Shown one piece after another: positions 31,043 through 39,781 of a stretch of 64,000 bases of DNA. The DNA is taken from the NCBI RefSeq assembly GCF_012935715.1, contig NZ_CP052860.1, positions 6,944,001 through 7,008,000 of the forward strand, in the 5' to 3' direction. The translations under genes were made by a program, and so were the position numbers. Source of the DNA: Pseudomonas sp. ADAK13. GTDB lineage: Bacteria > Pseudomonadota > Gammaproteobacteria > Pseudomonadales > Pseudomonadaceae. Position 1 is the stretch's first letter; every line of letters begins with the position of its first letter. The notes below the pieces were generated by a model. It did not search any database and was not told the origin of the DNA. It worked only from the letters and a program-made list of their open reading frames with translations.

Positions 31043-32395
31043 ATGCTCGGCATGGCTAACGACACCTATCTGCTGCTGGACGCGCTGGTCACGATTATCG
31101 GATTGATATTGTTGATCACCCATTTCAAGGTTCACCCCTTCGTCGCCCTGACCCTCGCCGCCGGTTTTCTCGGCCTGACCTCCGGCATGCCGGTGGACAA
31201 GGTCATGAAAGCGTTCCAGGACGGCTTTGGCGGAGTGCTGGGGTTTGTCGGGATCATCCTCGGCCTGGGCACCATGCTCGGCAAGCTGATGGCGGATTCC
31301 GGTGGCGCCGACCAGATTGCCCGCACGCTGATCCGCGCTTTCGGCAAACAGCGGGTGCACTGGGCGATGATGTTTTCCGCGTTCCTGGTGGGCATCCCGC
31401 TGTTTTTTGAAATCGGCTTTGTGCTGTTGATTCCCCTGGTGTTCATCGTGGCCCGGCGTACCGGGCTGTCGCTGATCAAGATCGGCATGCCGCTGCTGGC
31501 CGGGTTGTCGGTGGTGCACGGCCTGGTGCCGCCGCACCCGGGGCCGTTGCTGGCCATCGGGATCTTCGGCGCGGATATCGGCAAGACGATTTTCTACGGG
31601 CTGGTGGTCGGCCTGCCCACGGCAATCATCGCCGGGCCGCTGTTCGGCAACCTGATCTCACGCTACGTGCCGGGCAGCCCGTCCCCGGAATTGATGGAGC
31701 AACTGGCCAAGGAATCCTCCGGCGAGAACCTGCCGGGTTTCGGCATCACCGTGACCACGATCCTGCTGCCGGTATTCCTGATGCTGCTCAAGACCTTCGC
31801 CGATGTGGCGTTTGCCGCTGACAGCACCTTCCGCGTGTGGATGGACCTGATCGGCCACCCGATCACCGCCCTCCTCGCCGCCTTGCTCCTGGCGTTCTAT
31901 ACCTTTGGGGCCGCCCGTGGATTTTCCCGGGAGCAACTGAGCAAGCTGCTGGATTCGAGCCTCGCACCCACCGCTGCCATCGTGCTGATCGTCGGCGCCG
32001 GCGGTGGTTTCAAACAGATGCTGGTGGCCAGCGGCGTGGGCGACGTGATCGGGCACATGGCGGTGCGCGCCGAGATCTCACCGATTCTGCTGGCGTGGCT
32101 GGTAGCAGCGGTGATTCGCGTGGCGACCGGCTCGGCCACCGTGGCAACCATCACTGGCGCCGGGATTGTCGCGCCGGTGATCGGCTTGATGCCCGGGGTC
32201 AACCGGGAGCTGCTGGTGCTCGCCACAGGCGCCGGTTCGCTGGTGCTGTCCCATGTCAACGACGCCGGGTTCTGGCTGGTCAAGCAGTACTTCAACATGA
32301 CCGTCGTCGAGACATTCAAGACCTGGACGCTGATGGAGACCGTGCTCTCCTTCGCCGCCCTGGGATTCATCATGCTGCTGTCGTTGGTGGTGTGA
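31043..32395 (+). CDS. GntP-family gluconate/idonate permease
   Basis: 450 residues, strongly hydrophobic with about 12-14 membrane segments, of the gluconate:H+ symporter family. Family stretches include GLGTMLGKLMADSGGADQIA, HGLVPPHPGPL, GAGGGFKQMLV, RVATGSATVA and SHVNDAGFWL. AAGGAGG lies 5 nt before the ATG. It is first gene of gntP-idnO-idnD, so the carried sugar acid is probably L-idonate, 5-ketogluconate or D-gluconate. Confidence 0.93.
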   Translation: MLGMANDTYLLLDALVTIIGLILLITHFKVHPFVALTLAAGFLGLTSGMPVDKVMKAFQDGFGGVLGFVGIILGLGTMLGKLMADSGGADQIARTLIRAFGKQRVHWAMMFSAFLVGIPLFFEIGFVLLIPLVFIVARRTGLSLIKIGMPLLAGLSVVHGLVPPHPGPLLAIGIFGADIGKTIFYGLVVGLPTAIIAGPLFGNLISRYVPGSPSPELMEQLAKESSGENLPGFGITVTTILLPVFLMLLKTFADVAFAADSTFRVWMDLIGHPITALLAALLLAFYTFGAARGFSREQLSKLLDSSLAPTAAIVLIVGAGGGFKQMLVASGVGDVIGHMAVRAEISPILLAWLVAAVIRVATGSATVATITGAGIVAPVIGLMPGVNRELLVLATGAGSLVLSHVNDAGFWLVKQYFNMTVVETFKTWTLMETVLSFAALGFIMLLSLVV

Positions 32396-32414
32396 AGCTT
32401 TAGGAGATCGACCC

Positions 32415-33188
32415 ATGCAAAGCGTTTTAGACAACTTCCGCCTCGACGGCCGCCTGGCGTTGATTACCGGCTCCAGCGCCGGTATCGGCCTGGCCATTGC
32501 CCGTGGCCTGGCCCAGGCCGGTGCAAGGGTGGTGCTAAACGGGCGCAACCGCAGCACCTTGCGTGACAGCGCCGCATTGCTGGCGGCGGAAGACCTTGAG
32601 GTGCACACCCAGGCGTTCGACGTCACCGACGGCGCGGCGGTGCTGGCCGCCGTGGCGGATATCGAAGAGCGCCTGGGCCCGCTGGACATCCTCGTGAACA
32701 ACGCCGGCATGCAACGGCGCGGGCCGCTGGAGGACTACAGCGAAACCCACTGGCGCGAGTTGATGAGCACCAACCTCGACAGCGCCTTCCTGGTCGGCCA
32801 GGCCGTGGCCCGGGCGATGATCCCGCGCAAGCGCGGGCGCATCATCAATATCTGCTCGGTGCAAAGCGAATTGGGCCGCCCGGGCATCGCGCCGTACGCC
32901 GCCAGCAAAGGCGCGCTGAAGATGCTCACCAAAGGCATGGCCATCGATTGGGGCCCCCACGGGCTGACGGTCAATGGCATCGGCCCCGGCTACTTCAAGA
33001 CCGAACTGAACGCCAACCTGGTGGCCAACCCCGAGTTCAGCGACTGGCTGGTGCAACGCACGCCGAGCCGACGCTGGGGTGACGTGGCCGAACTGGCCGG
33101 CGCTGCGGTGTTCCTGGCCAGCGACGCGGCGAGCTTCGTCAACGGTCATATCCTGTACGTGGACGGTGGCATCACCGCCTCGCTGTAA
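32415..33188 (+). CDS. idnO: SDR oxidoreductase, gluconate 5-dehydrogenase type
   Basis: 257 residues of the classical short-chain dehydrogenase family: TGSSAGIGLAIA nucleotide loop (residues 19-30), NNAG, catalytic S...Y-AASK (SVQSELGRPGIAPYAASKGALK) and a C-terminal VDGGITASL. It closely resembles IdnO, which interconverts 5-keto-D-gluconate and D-gluconate. It lies between permease and idonate dehydrogenase genes, 19 bp after gntP, which supports this role. Confidence 0.88.
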   Translation: MQSVLDNFRLDGRLALITGSSAGIGLAIARGLAQAGARVVLNGRNRSTLRDSAALLAAEDLEVHTQAFDVTDGAAVLAAVADIEERLGPLDILVNNAGMQRRGPLEDYSETHWRELMSTNLDSAFLVGQAVARAMIPRKRGRIINICSVQSELGRPGIAPYAASKGALKMLTKGMAIDWGPHGLTVNGIGPGYFKTELNANLVANPEFSDWLVQRTPSRRWGDVAELAGAAVFLASDAASFVNGHILYVDGGITASL

Positions 33189-33201
33189 CCCGGAGAACTT
33201 C

Positions 33202-34248
33202 ATGCACGCTATCGTCTGCCATGCCTCAAAAGACCTGCGGGTAGAACCGCAAACCGAACCCCGGGCACTCGCCCCCGACCAACTGCGGGTGCGCATTGCC
33301 CGGGGCGGGATTTGCGGCTCGGACCTGCATTACTACCAGCACGGCGGCTTCGGCACCGTGCGCCTGCGCGAGCCGATGGTGCTGGGCCACGAAGTGTCGG
33401 CGGTGATCGAGGCCGTGGGCCGTGAAGACGGACCCTTCACGGTGGGCCAACGCTTGTCGGTCTCGCCGTCGCGGCCTTGTGGCGGCTGCCGTTATTGCCA
33501 TCAAGGGCTGCCGAATCATTGCCTGAACATGCGCTTTTACGGCAGTGCGATGCCCTTTCCCCACGTGCAAGGTGCGTTTCAGCAAAGCCTGGTGATCGAG
33601 ACCCACCAGGCGCACCTGCTGGCCGATCATGTCAGCCTTGCCGAAGGTGCGATGGCCGAGCCGTTATCCGTGGGTTTGCACGCCATCCAGCGCGCCGGGG
33701 CGGTCTTCGGCAAACGGGTGCTGGTCACCGGCTGTGGCCCCATCGGCAACCTGTTGATCGGCAGCCTGCGGGCAGCGGGTGCGGGAGAAATCGTCGCAGT
33801 GGACCTGGCCGCCGGCCCCTTGGCCTGCGCCGAAAAAATGGGTGCCAGCCGCACCCACAACCTGGCGGAAGACGCCGACGCGTTGAAGCGCTACACCGCC
33901 GAAAAAGGCTACTTCGACGTGATGTTCGAAGTCTCCGGCAGCGCCCAGGCCCTGCGCAACGGCCTCGAATGCATGGCCCCGCGCAGCGTGCTGGTGACCG
34001 TCGGGTTGGGCGGTGAAGTCTCGCTGCCGCTTAATATGCTGGTGAGCCGGGAGATCGACTTGCGCGGCACGTTCCGCTTCCATTCGGAGTTTGCCCAGGC
34101 GGTGGATTTGCTCAACCGCCAGGTGATTGATGTGCGCCCGGTGATCTCCCATACCGTGCCGTTCAGCGAGGCGGTTCAGGCCTTTGAACTGGCGGCGGAC
34201 AAGAGCCAGGCGATGAAGGTGCTGCTGGATTTTGGCGTGGGTGATTGA
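33202..34248 (+). CDS. idnD: L-idonate 5-dehydrogenase (zinc MDR alcohol dehydrogenase)
   Basis: 348 residues from ATG 33202 (GGAG 6 nt upstream). Zinc-dependent medium-chain dehydrogenase: catalytic zinc ligands in GGICGSDLHYYQHGG and LGHEVS, structural zinc cysteines in CGGCRYCHQGLPNHC, Rossmann loop VTGCGPIGNLL. It would oxidise L-idonate to 5-ketogluconate, which IdnO then reduces to gluconate. Last gene of the operon, 120 bp before repeat copy 3. Confidence 0.88.
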   Translation: MHAIVCHASKDLRVEPQTEPRALAPDQLRVRIARGGICGSDLHYYQHGGFGTVRLREPMVLGHEVSAVIEAVGREDGPFTVGQRLSVSPSRPCGGCRYCHQGLPNHCLNMRFYGSAMPFPHVQGAFQQSLVIETHQAHLLADHVSLAEGAMAEPLSVGLHAIQRAGAVFGKRVLVTGCGPIGNLLIGSLRAAGAGEIVAVDLAAGPLACAEKMGASRTHNLAEDADALKRYTAEKGYFDVMFEVSGSAQALRNGLECMAPRSVLVTVGLGGEVSLPLNMLVSREIDLRGTFRFHSEFAQAVDLLNRQVIDVRPVISHTVPFSEAVQAFELAADKSQAMKVLLDFGVGD

Positions 34249-34368
34249 GCCGGGCCATCCAAACCGACGTTCCTGTGTTCGGACATATTGTCCCGCGCCA
34301 CCTGGCCCTGCATCACAGCGGCGGCGATTTGGCTGGTGGATGGGGGTGTTTGGGGATGGGCTGGGTGT

Positions 34369-35191
34369 ATATCCGTTATTTAGGTGATGGCTGAGATTGG
34401 TTCCGCTCTTACAGCGGCTCACTTTTGAAAAGCGCAAAAGTAAGCAAAACGCTCTTGCCCCACCACTCGGCACCTCGCTTGGGCTCGGTGTGCCCTCACT
34501 CCGGCATTACTCCGCGGGCCGCCGCGACGGGGCGTCCCTGCCCCGTCGCGGCTAAACCGGCGTCCTGCCGGTTTACCCGCTCCGTACTACCTGCGTTCGG
34601 CCAGCGTGGTTTAACGGGGCGCCTAAGATCAAGATCAAAAGCAGATCAACAGCACAGCGGCCTACAGGCCGGCTTGAGTGGTGTGAAGCAAAGGCAACAT
34701 CAAGATCAAAATCTACAGCGGGCACGGTCAAATGTGGGAGCTGGCTTGCCTGCGATGGCATCAACTGGGTGTACCTGAAAAACCGAGGTGTCTGCATCGC
34801 AGGCAAGCCAGCTCCCACAGAAAAGCAGAGCTGCATCAGTTTCAGATTTGGTTTTCGCTTTGGCTTTTGATCTGGCTTCTACCACTCAAGCCGGCCTGTA
34901 GGCCGCTGTGCTCTTGCTTTTGATTTTGATCTGGCTCTGACTGCCCCAATAAGCCCGAGGCCGAACGCAGGGATTGAGGAGCGGGTAAACCGGCAGGACG
35001 CCGGTTTAGCCGCGACGGGGCAGGGACGCCCCGTCGCGGCGGCCCGCGGAACAATGCCGGAGTGAGGGAACGCCGAGCCACAGCGAGGCGCCGACAGGCG
35101 GGGCAGAGCGCTTTGGTTACTTTGCCGCTTTTGCAAAGTGACTCGCTGTAAGAGCGAAACCATAGGTAGCCGTTACCCAAATAACGGATAT
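34369..35191. repeat. 0.8-kb nested palindromic element, copy 3
   Basis: 823 bp bounded by ATATCCG and CGGATAT, same orientation as copy 1. It opens with GGTTCCGCTCTTACAGCGG, includes the CCACCACTCGGCACC block and CGCCTAAGATCAAGATC, has a central REPIN from about 34733 to 34819, and closes with CGCTGTAAGAGCGAAACC. It fills the 34249-35214 gap and ends 24 bp before the FetB stop codon. A GCTGGTGG octamer (E. coli Chi) is at 34332-34339 in the G/T-rich DNA to its left. Confidence 0.9.
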
Positions 35192-35214
35192 GTACACAAA
35201 AGCCCCCACCCAAC

Positions 35215-36009
35215 TCACACCCGCTCTTCAAGCCGATAACGCAAAAACCGATGCCCCGGAGAAAACAACCGCCGGTAGGTGAGCAATACCGCACCTACCG
35301 TGCCCAACGCCGACGACGCGGCGATCAAAAACATGATCACGATCTGGTACCGCACCGCGTCCACCGGGCTTTCCCCAGCCAGCACCTGGCCGGTCATCAT
35401 CCCCGGCAGGCTGACAATCCCTACCACCGTCATCTGGTTCAGGGTCGGGATCATCCCGGCCCGCACGGCCTGGCGAATCGAGTCCTGGGCCGCTTCCCAA
35501 CGTGAGCCACCCAGGGCCAGGATCATCTCGATGGTGTTGCGCCCCGAGGTCAGTTCCTGGGTCATGCGCTCAATCCCCAGGGACACGCCGGTGAGGGTAT
35601 TGCCGAGAATCATGCCGAGGATCGGGATCGCATACTGCGGCTCGTACCACGGGTGAATCCGGATGATCGCGAACAGGCCGATGGCCGTCACCAGCCACGA
35701 ACTGCCCCACACCGACACGATGCTGTCGGCCCGCTGGCCGGCGTAGGTACGCTTGCCGCGACCGGCAGCCGAGAGGCCGGCGATCAGGGTCATCAGGCAC
35801 ATCAGCGGCAGCACCACGTACCAGTAGGCGAATTCGAAGACCCAGCCCAACAGGTAACCGATTGCCAGCAACTGCACCACCGTGCGCACGGCGGCCCAGA
35901 ACAGTTGGCGTTCCAGGCCCAGGCGCAACAGCAGTGACAGCGCGCCGTTGATCAGGATCAGCGAGGCGGCGATGGCCATGTCCAGGGCCGTCAGGTCGTG
36001 ATAGTTCAT
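35215..36009 (-). CDS. fetB: FetB-family ABC transporter permease (UPF0014)
   Basis: 264 residues with about seven membrane segments, of the UPF0014/FetB family (GMILGNTLTGVSLGIERM, ERMTQELTSGRNTIEM, GIVSLPGMMTGQVLAG). In E. coli FetAB is linked to iron export and oxidative-stress resistance. It overlaps the ATPase gene by 4 bp. Its 3' end is C/A-rich on the plus strand next to repeat copy 3. Confidence 0.88.
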   Translation of the reverse strand: MNYHDLTALDMAIAASLILINGALSLLLRLGLERQLFWAAVRTVVQLLAIGYLLGWVFEFAYWYVVLPLMCLMTLIAGLSAAGRGKRTYAGQRADSIVSVWGSSWLVTAIGLFAIIRIHPWYEPQYAIPILGMILGNTLTGVSLGIERMTQELTSGRNTIEMILALGGSRWEAAQDSIRQAVRAGMIPTLNQMTVVGIVSLPGMMTGQVLAGESPVDAVRYQIVIMFLIAASSALGTVGAVLLTYRRLFSPGHRFLRYRLEERV

Positions 36010-36683
36010 GGCTGCACGGCCCTCTTCAGCACGCCGGCGTCCATGTGCAGGCGGGTGGTGCTCATGCGTTGCGCCTGCTCAAGGTCGTGGGACACCCAGA
36101 CATAGGCGTGGTCTTTGTCCGCTTCGGCCCAGGCGTTGATCAACGCCTCGACTTCCCGGGATGAGGCCGGGTCGAGGGCGGCGGTGGGTTCGTCCAGCAA
36201 CAGCACATCGGGATTGAGTTGCAGGGTGCGGATCAGCGACACCACCTGGGACTCGCCGCCGGATAAATCCCCGGCATTTTTTGCCAGGAAGCCCGGCTCT
36301 TTTCCTGCGTGGGCCAGCAGCGCATTGACCGCCTGCGGGTCGAAACTCAGGTGATGCAAGGCCTTGAGGCCGTAGGGGAAACGCAGATTGTCTTCCACGC
36401 TGCCCTCGATCAGCGCCGGACGCTGGGAAAGGTAGCTGATGCGGCTGCGGTACTGCGGGATCTGCACGTTGGCGATGGGTTGCCCATTCCAGAGGATATC
36501 CCCGGAGGTGGGTGCATCGAGCAGGGCCAGCGCCCGCAGGAACACACTTTTGCCGGAGCCGGATGACCCGGTGATGGAGAGGCGGTCGGCGCGGTGCAAC
36601 TGGAAGTTCGTCGGGTGCAGCAGTTGGAGCTGGCGGCGCTCGTCCATCCGCGTGAGCGCCCGGGTTTCGACTAATACGCTCAT
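36006..36683 (-). CDS. fetA: FetA-type ABC transporter ATP-binding protein
   Basis: 225 residues with Walker A GSSGSGKS, signature LSGGESQ, Walker B VLLLDEPTAALD and the switch histidine in WVSHDLEQ. It is translationally coupled to the FetB-like permease (4-bp overlap), forming a two-component ABC system with no binding protein, consistent with export. Confidence 0.9.
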   Translation of the reverse strand: MSVLVETRALTRMDERRQLQLLHPTNFQLHRADRLSITGSSGSGKSVFLRALALLDAPTSGDILWNGQPIANVQIPQYRSRISYLSQRPALIEGSVEDNLRFPYGLKALHHLSFDPQAVNALLAHAGKEPGFLAKNAGDLSGGESQVVSLIRTLQLNPDVLLLDEPTAALDPASSREVEALINAWAEADKDHAYVWVSHDLEQAQRMSTTRLHMDAGVLKRAVQP

Positions 36684-36739
36684 GGAGTTGAAATCCTTAC
36701 CTCTGGTTTATACACAATGGCCAAGCAGGATAAGCAACC

Positions 36740-36874
36740 CTGTGGCGAGGGGGCTTGTCCCCCGCTGGGCTGCGAAGCGGCCCCAATAAGGCAACTCCGG
36801 TACACCTGAAAAAACTCGCTGAATTTGCTGGGGTTGCTTCGCAACCCAACGGGGGACAAGCCCCCTCGCCACAG
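36740..36874. repeat. REPIN
   Basis: Inverted REP pair opening CTGTGGCGAGGGGGCTTG and closing CAAGCCCCCTCGCCACAG, with CTGGGCTGCGAAGCGGCCCC and its partial complement inside. It lies between fetA (upstream part) and the phosphodiesterase stop. Same class as the REPIN at 29147. Confidence 0.88.
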
Positions 36875-36881
36875 GTGTTCT

Positions 36882-37346
36882 TCAGCGCTTGGGCTCCAGC
36901 GACACCAGGCGCGGCTTGATGGATTTCTCGCGCACCTCAAGCAACGCCAGGGTCACCGGCAATTTGAAACGCCGCCGCCCTGCACTGCCGGGGTTCAGAT
37001 ACAGCCGCTCGCCGTGCCACTCGATCAATGGCGTGTGGGAATGGCCGGTGATCACCAGCCTGATGCCCGGATCAAGCGCCTTCGGTACATCGGCAATGTC
37101 ATGCACCAGCAGCGCCCGCCAGCCATTCAGGTCGAAATCCAACCGATCAGCCAGATGCTCTGCCCAGGCCGCGTCGAGGTCGTTATTGCCGCGCACCACA
37201 TGCAACGGTGCAATCGAGGCCAGCAGCTCAAGAATTTCCGGGCTGCCGATATCCCCGGCGTGAACAATCTGCTCGCACCCCTCCAGGGCGGCCAGGGCCT
37301 CGGCGCGGAGCAGGCCGTGGGTATCGGAAATCACACCAACTTTCAT
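36882..37346 (-). CDS. YfcE/MJ0936-type metallophosphoesterase
   Basis: 154 residues from ATG 37346 (GGAG 6 nt upstream). Calcineurin-like phosphoesterase motifs are complete: D-x-H in ISDTHGLL, GD in HAGDIG, GNND (RGNNDLD), H in LVHDI and GHSH in ITGHSHTP. The small size fits single-domain phosphodiesterases that cleave phosphodiester model substrates in vitro; the physiological substrate is unknown. Confidence 0.9.
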   Translation of the reverse strand: MKVGVISDTHGLLRAEALAALEGCEQIVHAGDIGSPEILELLASIAPLHVVRGNNDLDAAWAEHLADRLDFDLNGWRALLVHDIADVPKALDPGIRLVITGHSHTPLIEWHGERLYLNPGSAGRRRFKLPVTLALLEVREKSIKPRLVSLEPKR

Positions 37347-37539
37347 GAACGTCTCCTGTGCACGACACCGGCGCTGTCCGCCGGGCGGCTTGCAATCCAA
37401 CAGTGCACTGCCTATATTTCCCGCCTGGCGTCATCTACGCCACCATCCGCGGAAAGGGCTGCGCCCAAGACCTTGACTGAATATCACATTTCTACGACTC
37501 CCAACCTTAAAGCGGACAAGGTTTGTGCAAGGAGATCGT

Positions 37540-38745
37540 ATGTCGCAATCATTCTCGTCCACCAACGGCCGTATCAACCTTGAGCAGCAACGCAAGCGCG
37601 CCAAGGAGCTTTTGCAGCGCCTGAAAAACGCCGATACCGCCGCAACCCCGACCTTGTCCGAGGCTCAATGGCTGATCGCCAAGGAACTCGGTTTCCCCAG
37701 TTGGCCCAAGCTCAAGGCCCACGTCGATGCGGTGGATTTTGCCGCCCGCCATCCAGGTTTCGACGCCAGCGATGAAGCCCGCACCACCCACTGGCGCTGC
37801 GGCAATGACATCGCCCACAGCCTGGGCTTGGCGGGGTTCAAGGGCCGCTTCCGGATGCTGATTGACCCATTGTGCATGGGCCCTGTCCAGGACCTGCCAG
37901 CCGACCAATACCAGGCCATACGCAGCCGCTACATCAGCCAGGTGTTTGCCATGGATGAGGCCGAAGTGGCGCGCCGGCACGCGGACGAATACACCCATCT
38001 TGGACAACTTGGCAGCGCCGGGCACAGCGTGTTGTGGTGTGAGGCGGATGCGTACGATCAGTTGTTCCTGATTCGCGCATTGGCGGGGCTTGAGCGCCTG
38101 CCTGAAAAGCTTGAGTTGATCGAAGTCGACCGTATCCCCGGCGTGCAGCGTTTTATCGGCATCGGCCAACTGGCACCCGACGTATTGGCGTGGTTGTGGC
38201 CGCAGCGCCGGCAGGTCGACGAGGACATGCTGCAACTGGCGCGACAGGCCTGGCTGGCGTATTGCGACAGCTCGCCGGTCAAACTCGCGGAACTGGCCCG
38301 GGGCAACCACCCATCCCTGCCCTTCCTGGCCCCGGCGTTGCGCCGGCAGTTGCAGGAATTGCCGGGGACGCGGGACGGTTTATCACTGACCGAACGCCTG
38401 GCCCTGCACTACGTGGACGAGGCCGGGCCCGTGCCGTTTGGCAGGGTGTTTGCCGAGTTGATGGCCAAGCGTGAGCCGCTGCCGTACCTGGGGGACATGA
38501 TGTTTCATGCGCTGATGCGGCCGTTGATTGATGGCGATAATCCGCTGTTGATAGAGTCCGAGGCTCAATTGCCATGGCCTCAACGGGTGTTGGCATTGAC
38601 TGCGCTGGGTCGCCAGGTTCTGAACGGGAAGGCTTACTGGCCGGATCATGCCACCCGGGAACGCTGGATCGGCGGCACCTGCATCAGCCCAGGTAAACCT
38701 CACTGGATGATTGACGAGCATCTGGTTCCCGCCTGGCGCAACTAA
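37540..38745 (+). CDS. DUF1835-type protein of unknown function
   Basis: 401 residues from ATG 37540 (AAGGAG 6 nt upstream). After a short N-terminal segment (INLEQQRKRAKELLQRL ... LSEAQWLIAKELGFPSWPKLK) comes a region resembling DUF1835 (GNDIAHSLGLAGFKG, IDPLCMGPV, LWCEADAYDQLFLIRAL), then a C-terminal part resembling DUF3658. Function unknown. It ends 4 bp inside the convergent LysR gene. The DUF assignments are from memory of the family pattern, not a search. Confidence 0.75.
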   Translation: MSQSFSSTNGRINLEQQRKRAKELLQRLKNADTAATPTLSEAQWLIAKELGFPSWPKLKAHVDAVDFAARHPGFDASDEARTTHWRCGNDIAHSLGLAGFKGRFRMLIDPLCMGPVQDLPADQYQAIRSRYISQVFAMDEAEVARRHADEYTHLGQLGSAGHSVLWCEADAYDQLFLIRALAGLERLPEKLELIEVDRIPGVQRFIGIGQLAPDVLAWLWPQRRQVDEDMLQLARQAWLAYCDSSPVKLAELARGNHPSLPFLAPALRRQLQELPGTRDGLSLTERLALHYVDEAGPVPFGRVFAELMAKREPLPYLGDMMFHALMRPLIDGDNPLLIESEAQLPWPQRVLALTALGRQVLNGKAYWPDHATRERWIGGTCISPGKPHWMIDEHLVPAWRN

Positions 38746-39683
38746 AGGCGCGGCGCCTCTATGTCGCGCAACAGCTCGTCTGTTGCGTGACCGAAGCGCT
38801 CGACCAAAAAATCCAGCAGCACACGCACACGGGGCGAGCGGTAGTGAGTGCCGTGCAACAACGCATACACACCCGCCTCACGCACGCTGAACTCCGACAA
38901 CAGGACCTTCAGCCGGCCCTCACGAATATCGTCAGCCGCATCCCAAATGGTCTTGCGCGCAATGCCATGGCCGGCCAGCGCCCAGGCGCGCGCGAGGGCG
39001 CCGTCGTTGGTTTCCCAGGCCTGCTCCATCGCCACCGTATGGTCCCGGGCCTGGCCATCCACCCTGAAGTGAAACGTGTTCAGCGGCCCCGCCCCGGTCA
39101 CCAGCACGATGAACTGATGCCGAGCGAGGTCCGCCGGCGTTTGCGGTTCGCCGTGCCGCGCCAGGTAGTCAGGCGAGGCACACAGCACGCGCCAATTGGG
39201 CGCCAGGTGTCGCGCAACCAGCGAGCTGTCACGCAGGGCACCAAAGCGGATGGCGAGGTCCACATCGTCCTGCACCAGGTTCGACATGGAGTCGGACAAC
39301 GTCAACGCCACCTTCACCTGCGGATGCTGGCGGCTGAAGGCTTCAAGCCAGTCATTCAGCAGATGCCGGCCAAAATCCGCCGACGCAGAAATTCGCACCT
39401 TGCCACGCACCTCTTGCTGGCTGGCTTGAAGCCCTGCCTCGGCCTCATCAATCGCCGCCAACGCAATCGCACACTGCTGCAGGTAAAACCGGCCTTCGTC
39501 AGTCAAGCGCAACTGGCGGGTGGTGCGTTCGAACAGTTTGGTACGCAGTGCCGCTTCAAGCTTGATCAGCCGTGCGCTGGCGGCAGCAGGCGACAACGCC
39601 AGCTTGCGCCCGGCAGCCGTGAGACTGCCCAAGGCTGCCGCCTCGACGAACAAACGCATATCACCCAATCGGTCTGTGGCCAT
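38742..39683 (-). CDS. LysR-family transcriptional regulator
   Basis: 313 residues with N-terminal HTH (SLTAAGRKLALSPAAASARLIKLE) and a CrgA/DmlR-like effector domain. Divergent from an MFS exporter gene 98 bp away, so it probably regulates it. The start codon lacks a good Shine-Dalgarno and directly abuts a 17-bp near-palindrome. Its 3' end overlaps the convergent DUF1835-type gene by 4 bp. Confidence 0.9.
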   Translation of the reverse strand: MATDRLGDMRLFVEAAALGSLTAAGRKLALSPAAASARLIKLEAALRTKLFERTTRQLRLTDEGRFYLQQCAIALAAIDEAEAGLQASQQEVRGKVRISASADFGRHLLNDWLEAFSRQHPQVKVALTLSDSMSNLVQDDVDLAIRFGALRDSSLVARHLAPNWRVLCASPDYLARHGEPQTPADLARHQFIVLVTGAGPLNTFHFRVDGQARDHTVAMEQAWETNDGALARAWALAGHGIARKTIWDAADDIREGRLKVLLSEFSVREAGVYALLHGTHYRSPRVRVLLDFLVERFGHATDELLRDIEAPRL

Positions 39684-39700
39684 TTCAATTCAGATTTGAA
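39684..39700. promoter_or_regulatory. Near-palindrome TTCAATTCAGATTTGAA in the LysR/MFS intergenic region
   Basis: A 17-bp dyad with one mismatched pair per arm, immediately upstream of the LysR ATG. It contains the T-N11-A spacing typical of LysR sites. Binding would block the regulator's own translation or transcription start, so autoregulation is possible. Confidence 0.4.
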
Positions 39701-39781
39701 AGTTCATCAAATGGTAGGCCAATTATCAATTTCTCTACAAGCCACCACACTCGCGTCCTTGCCTTCCAACGAGTACAGGTC

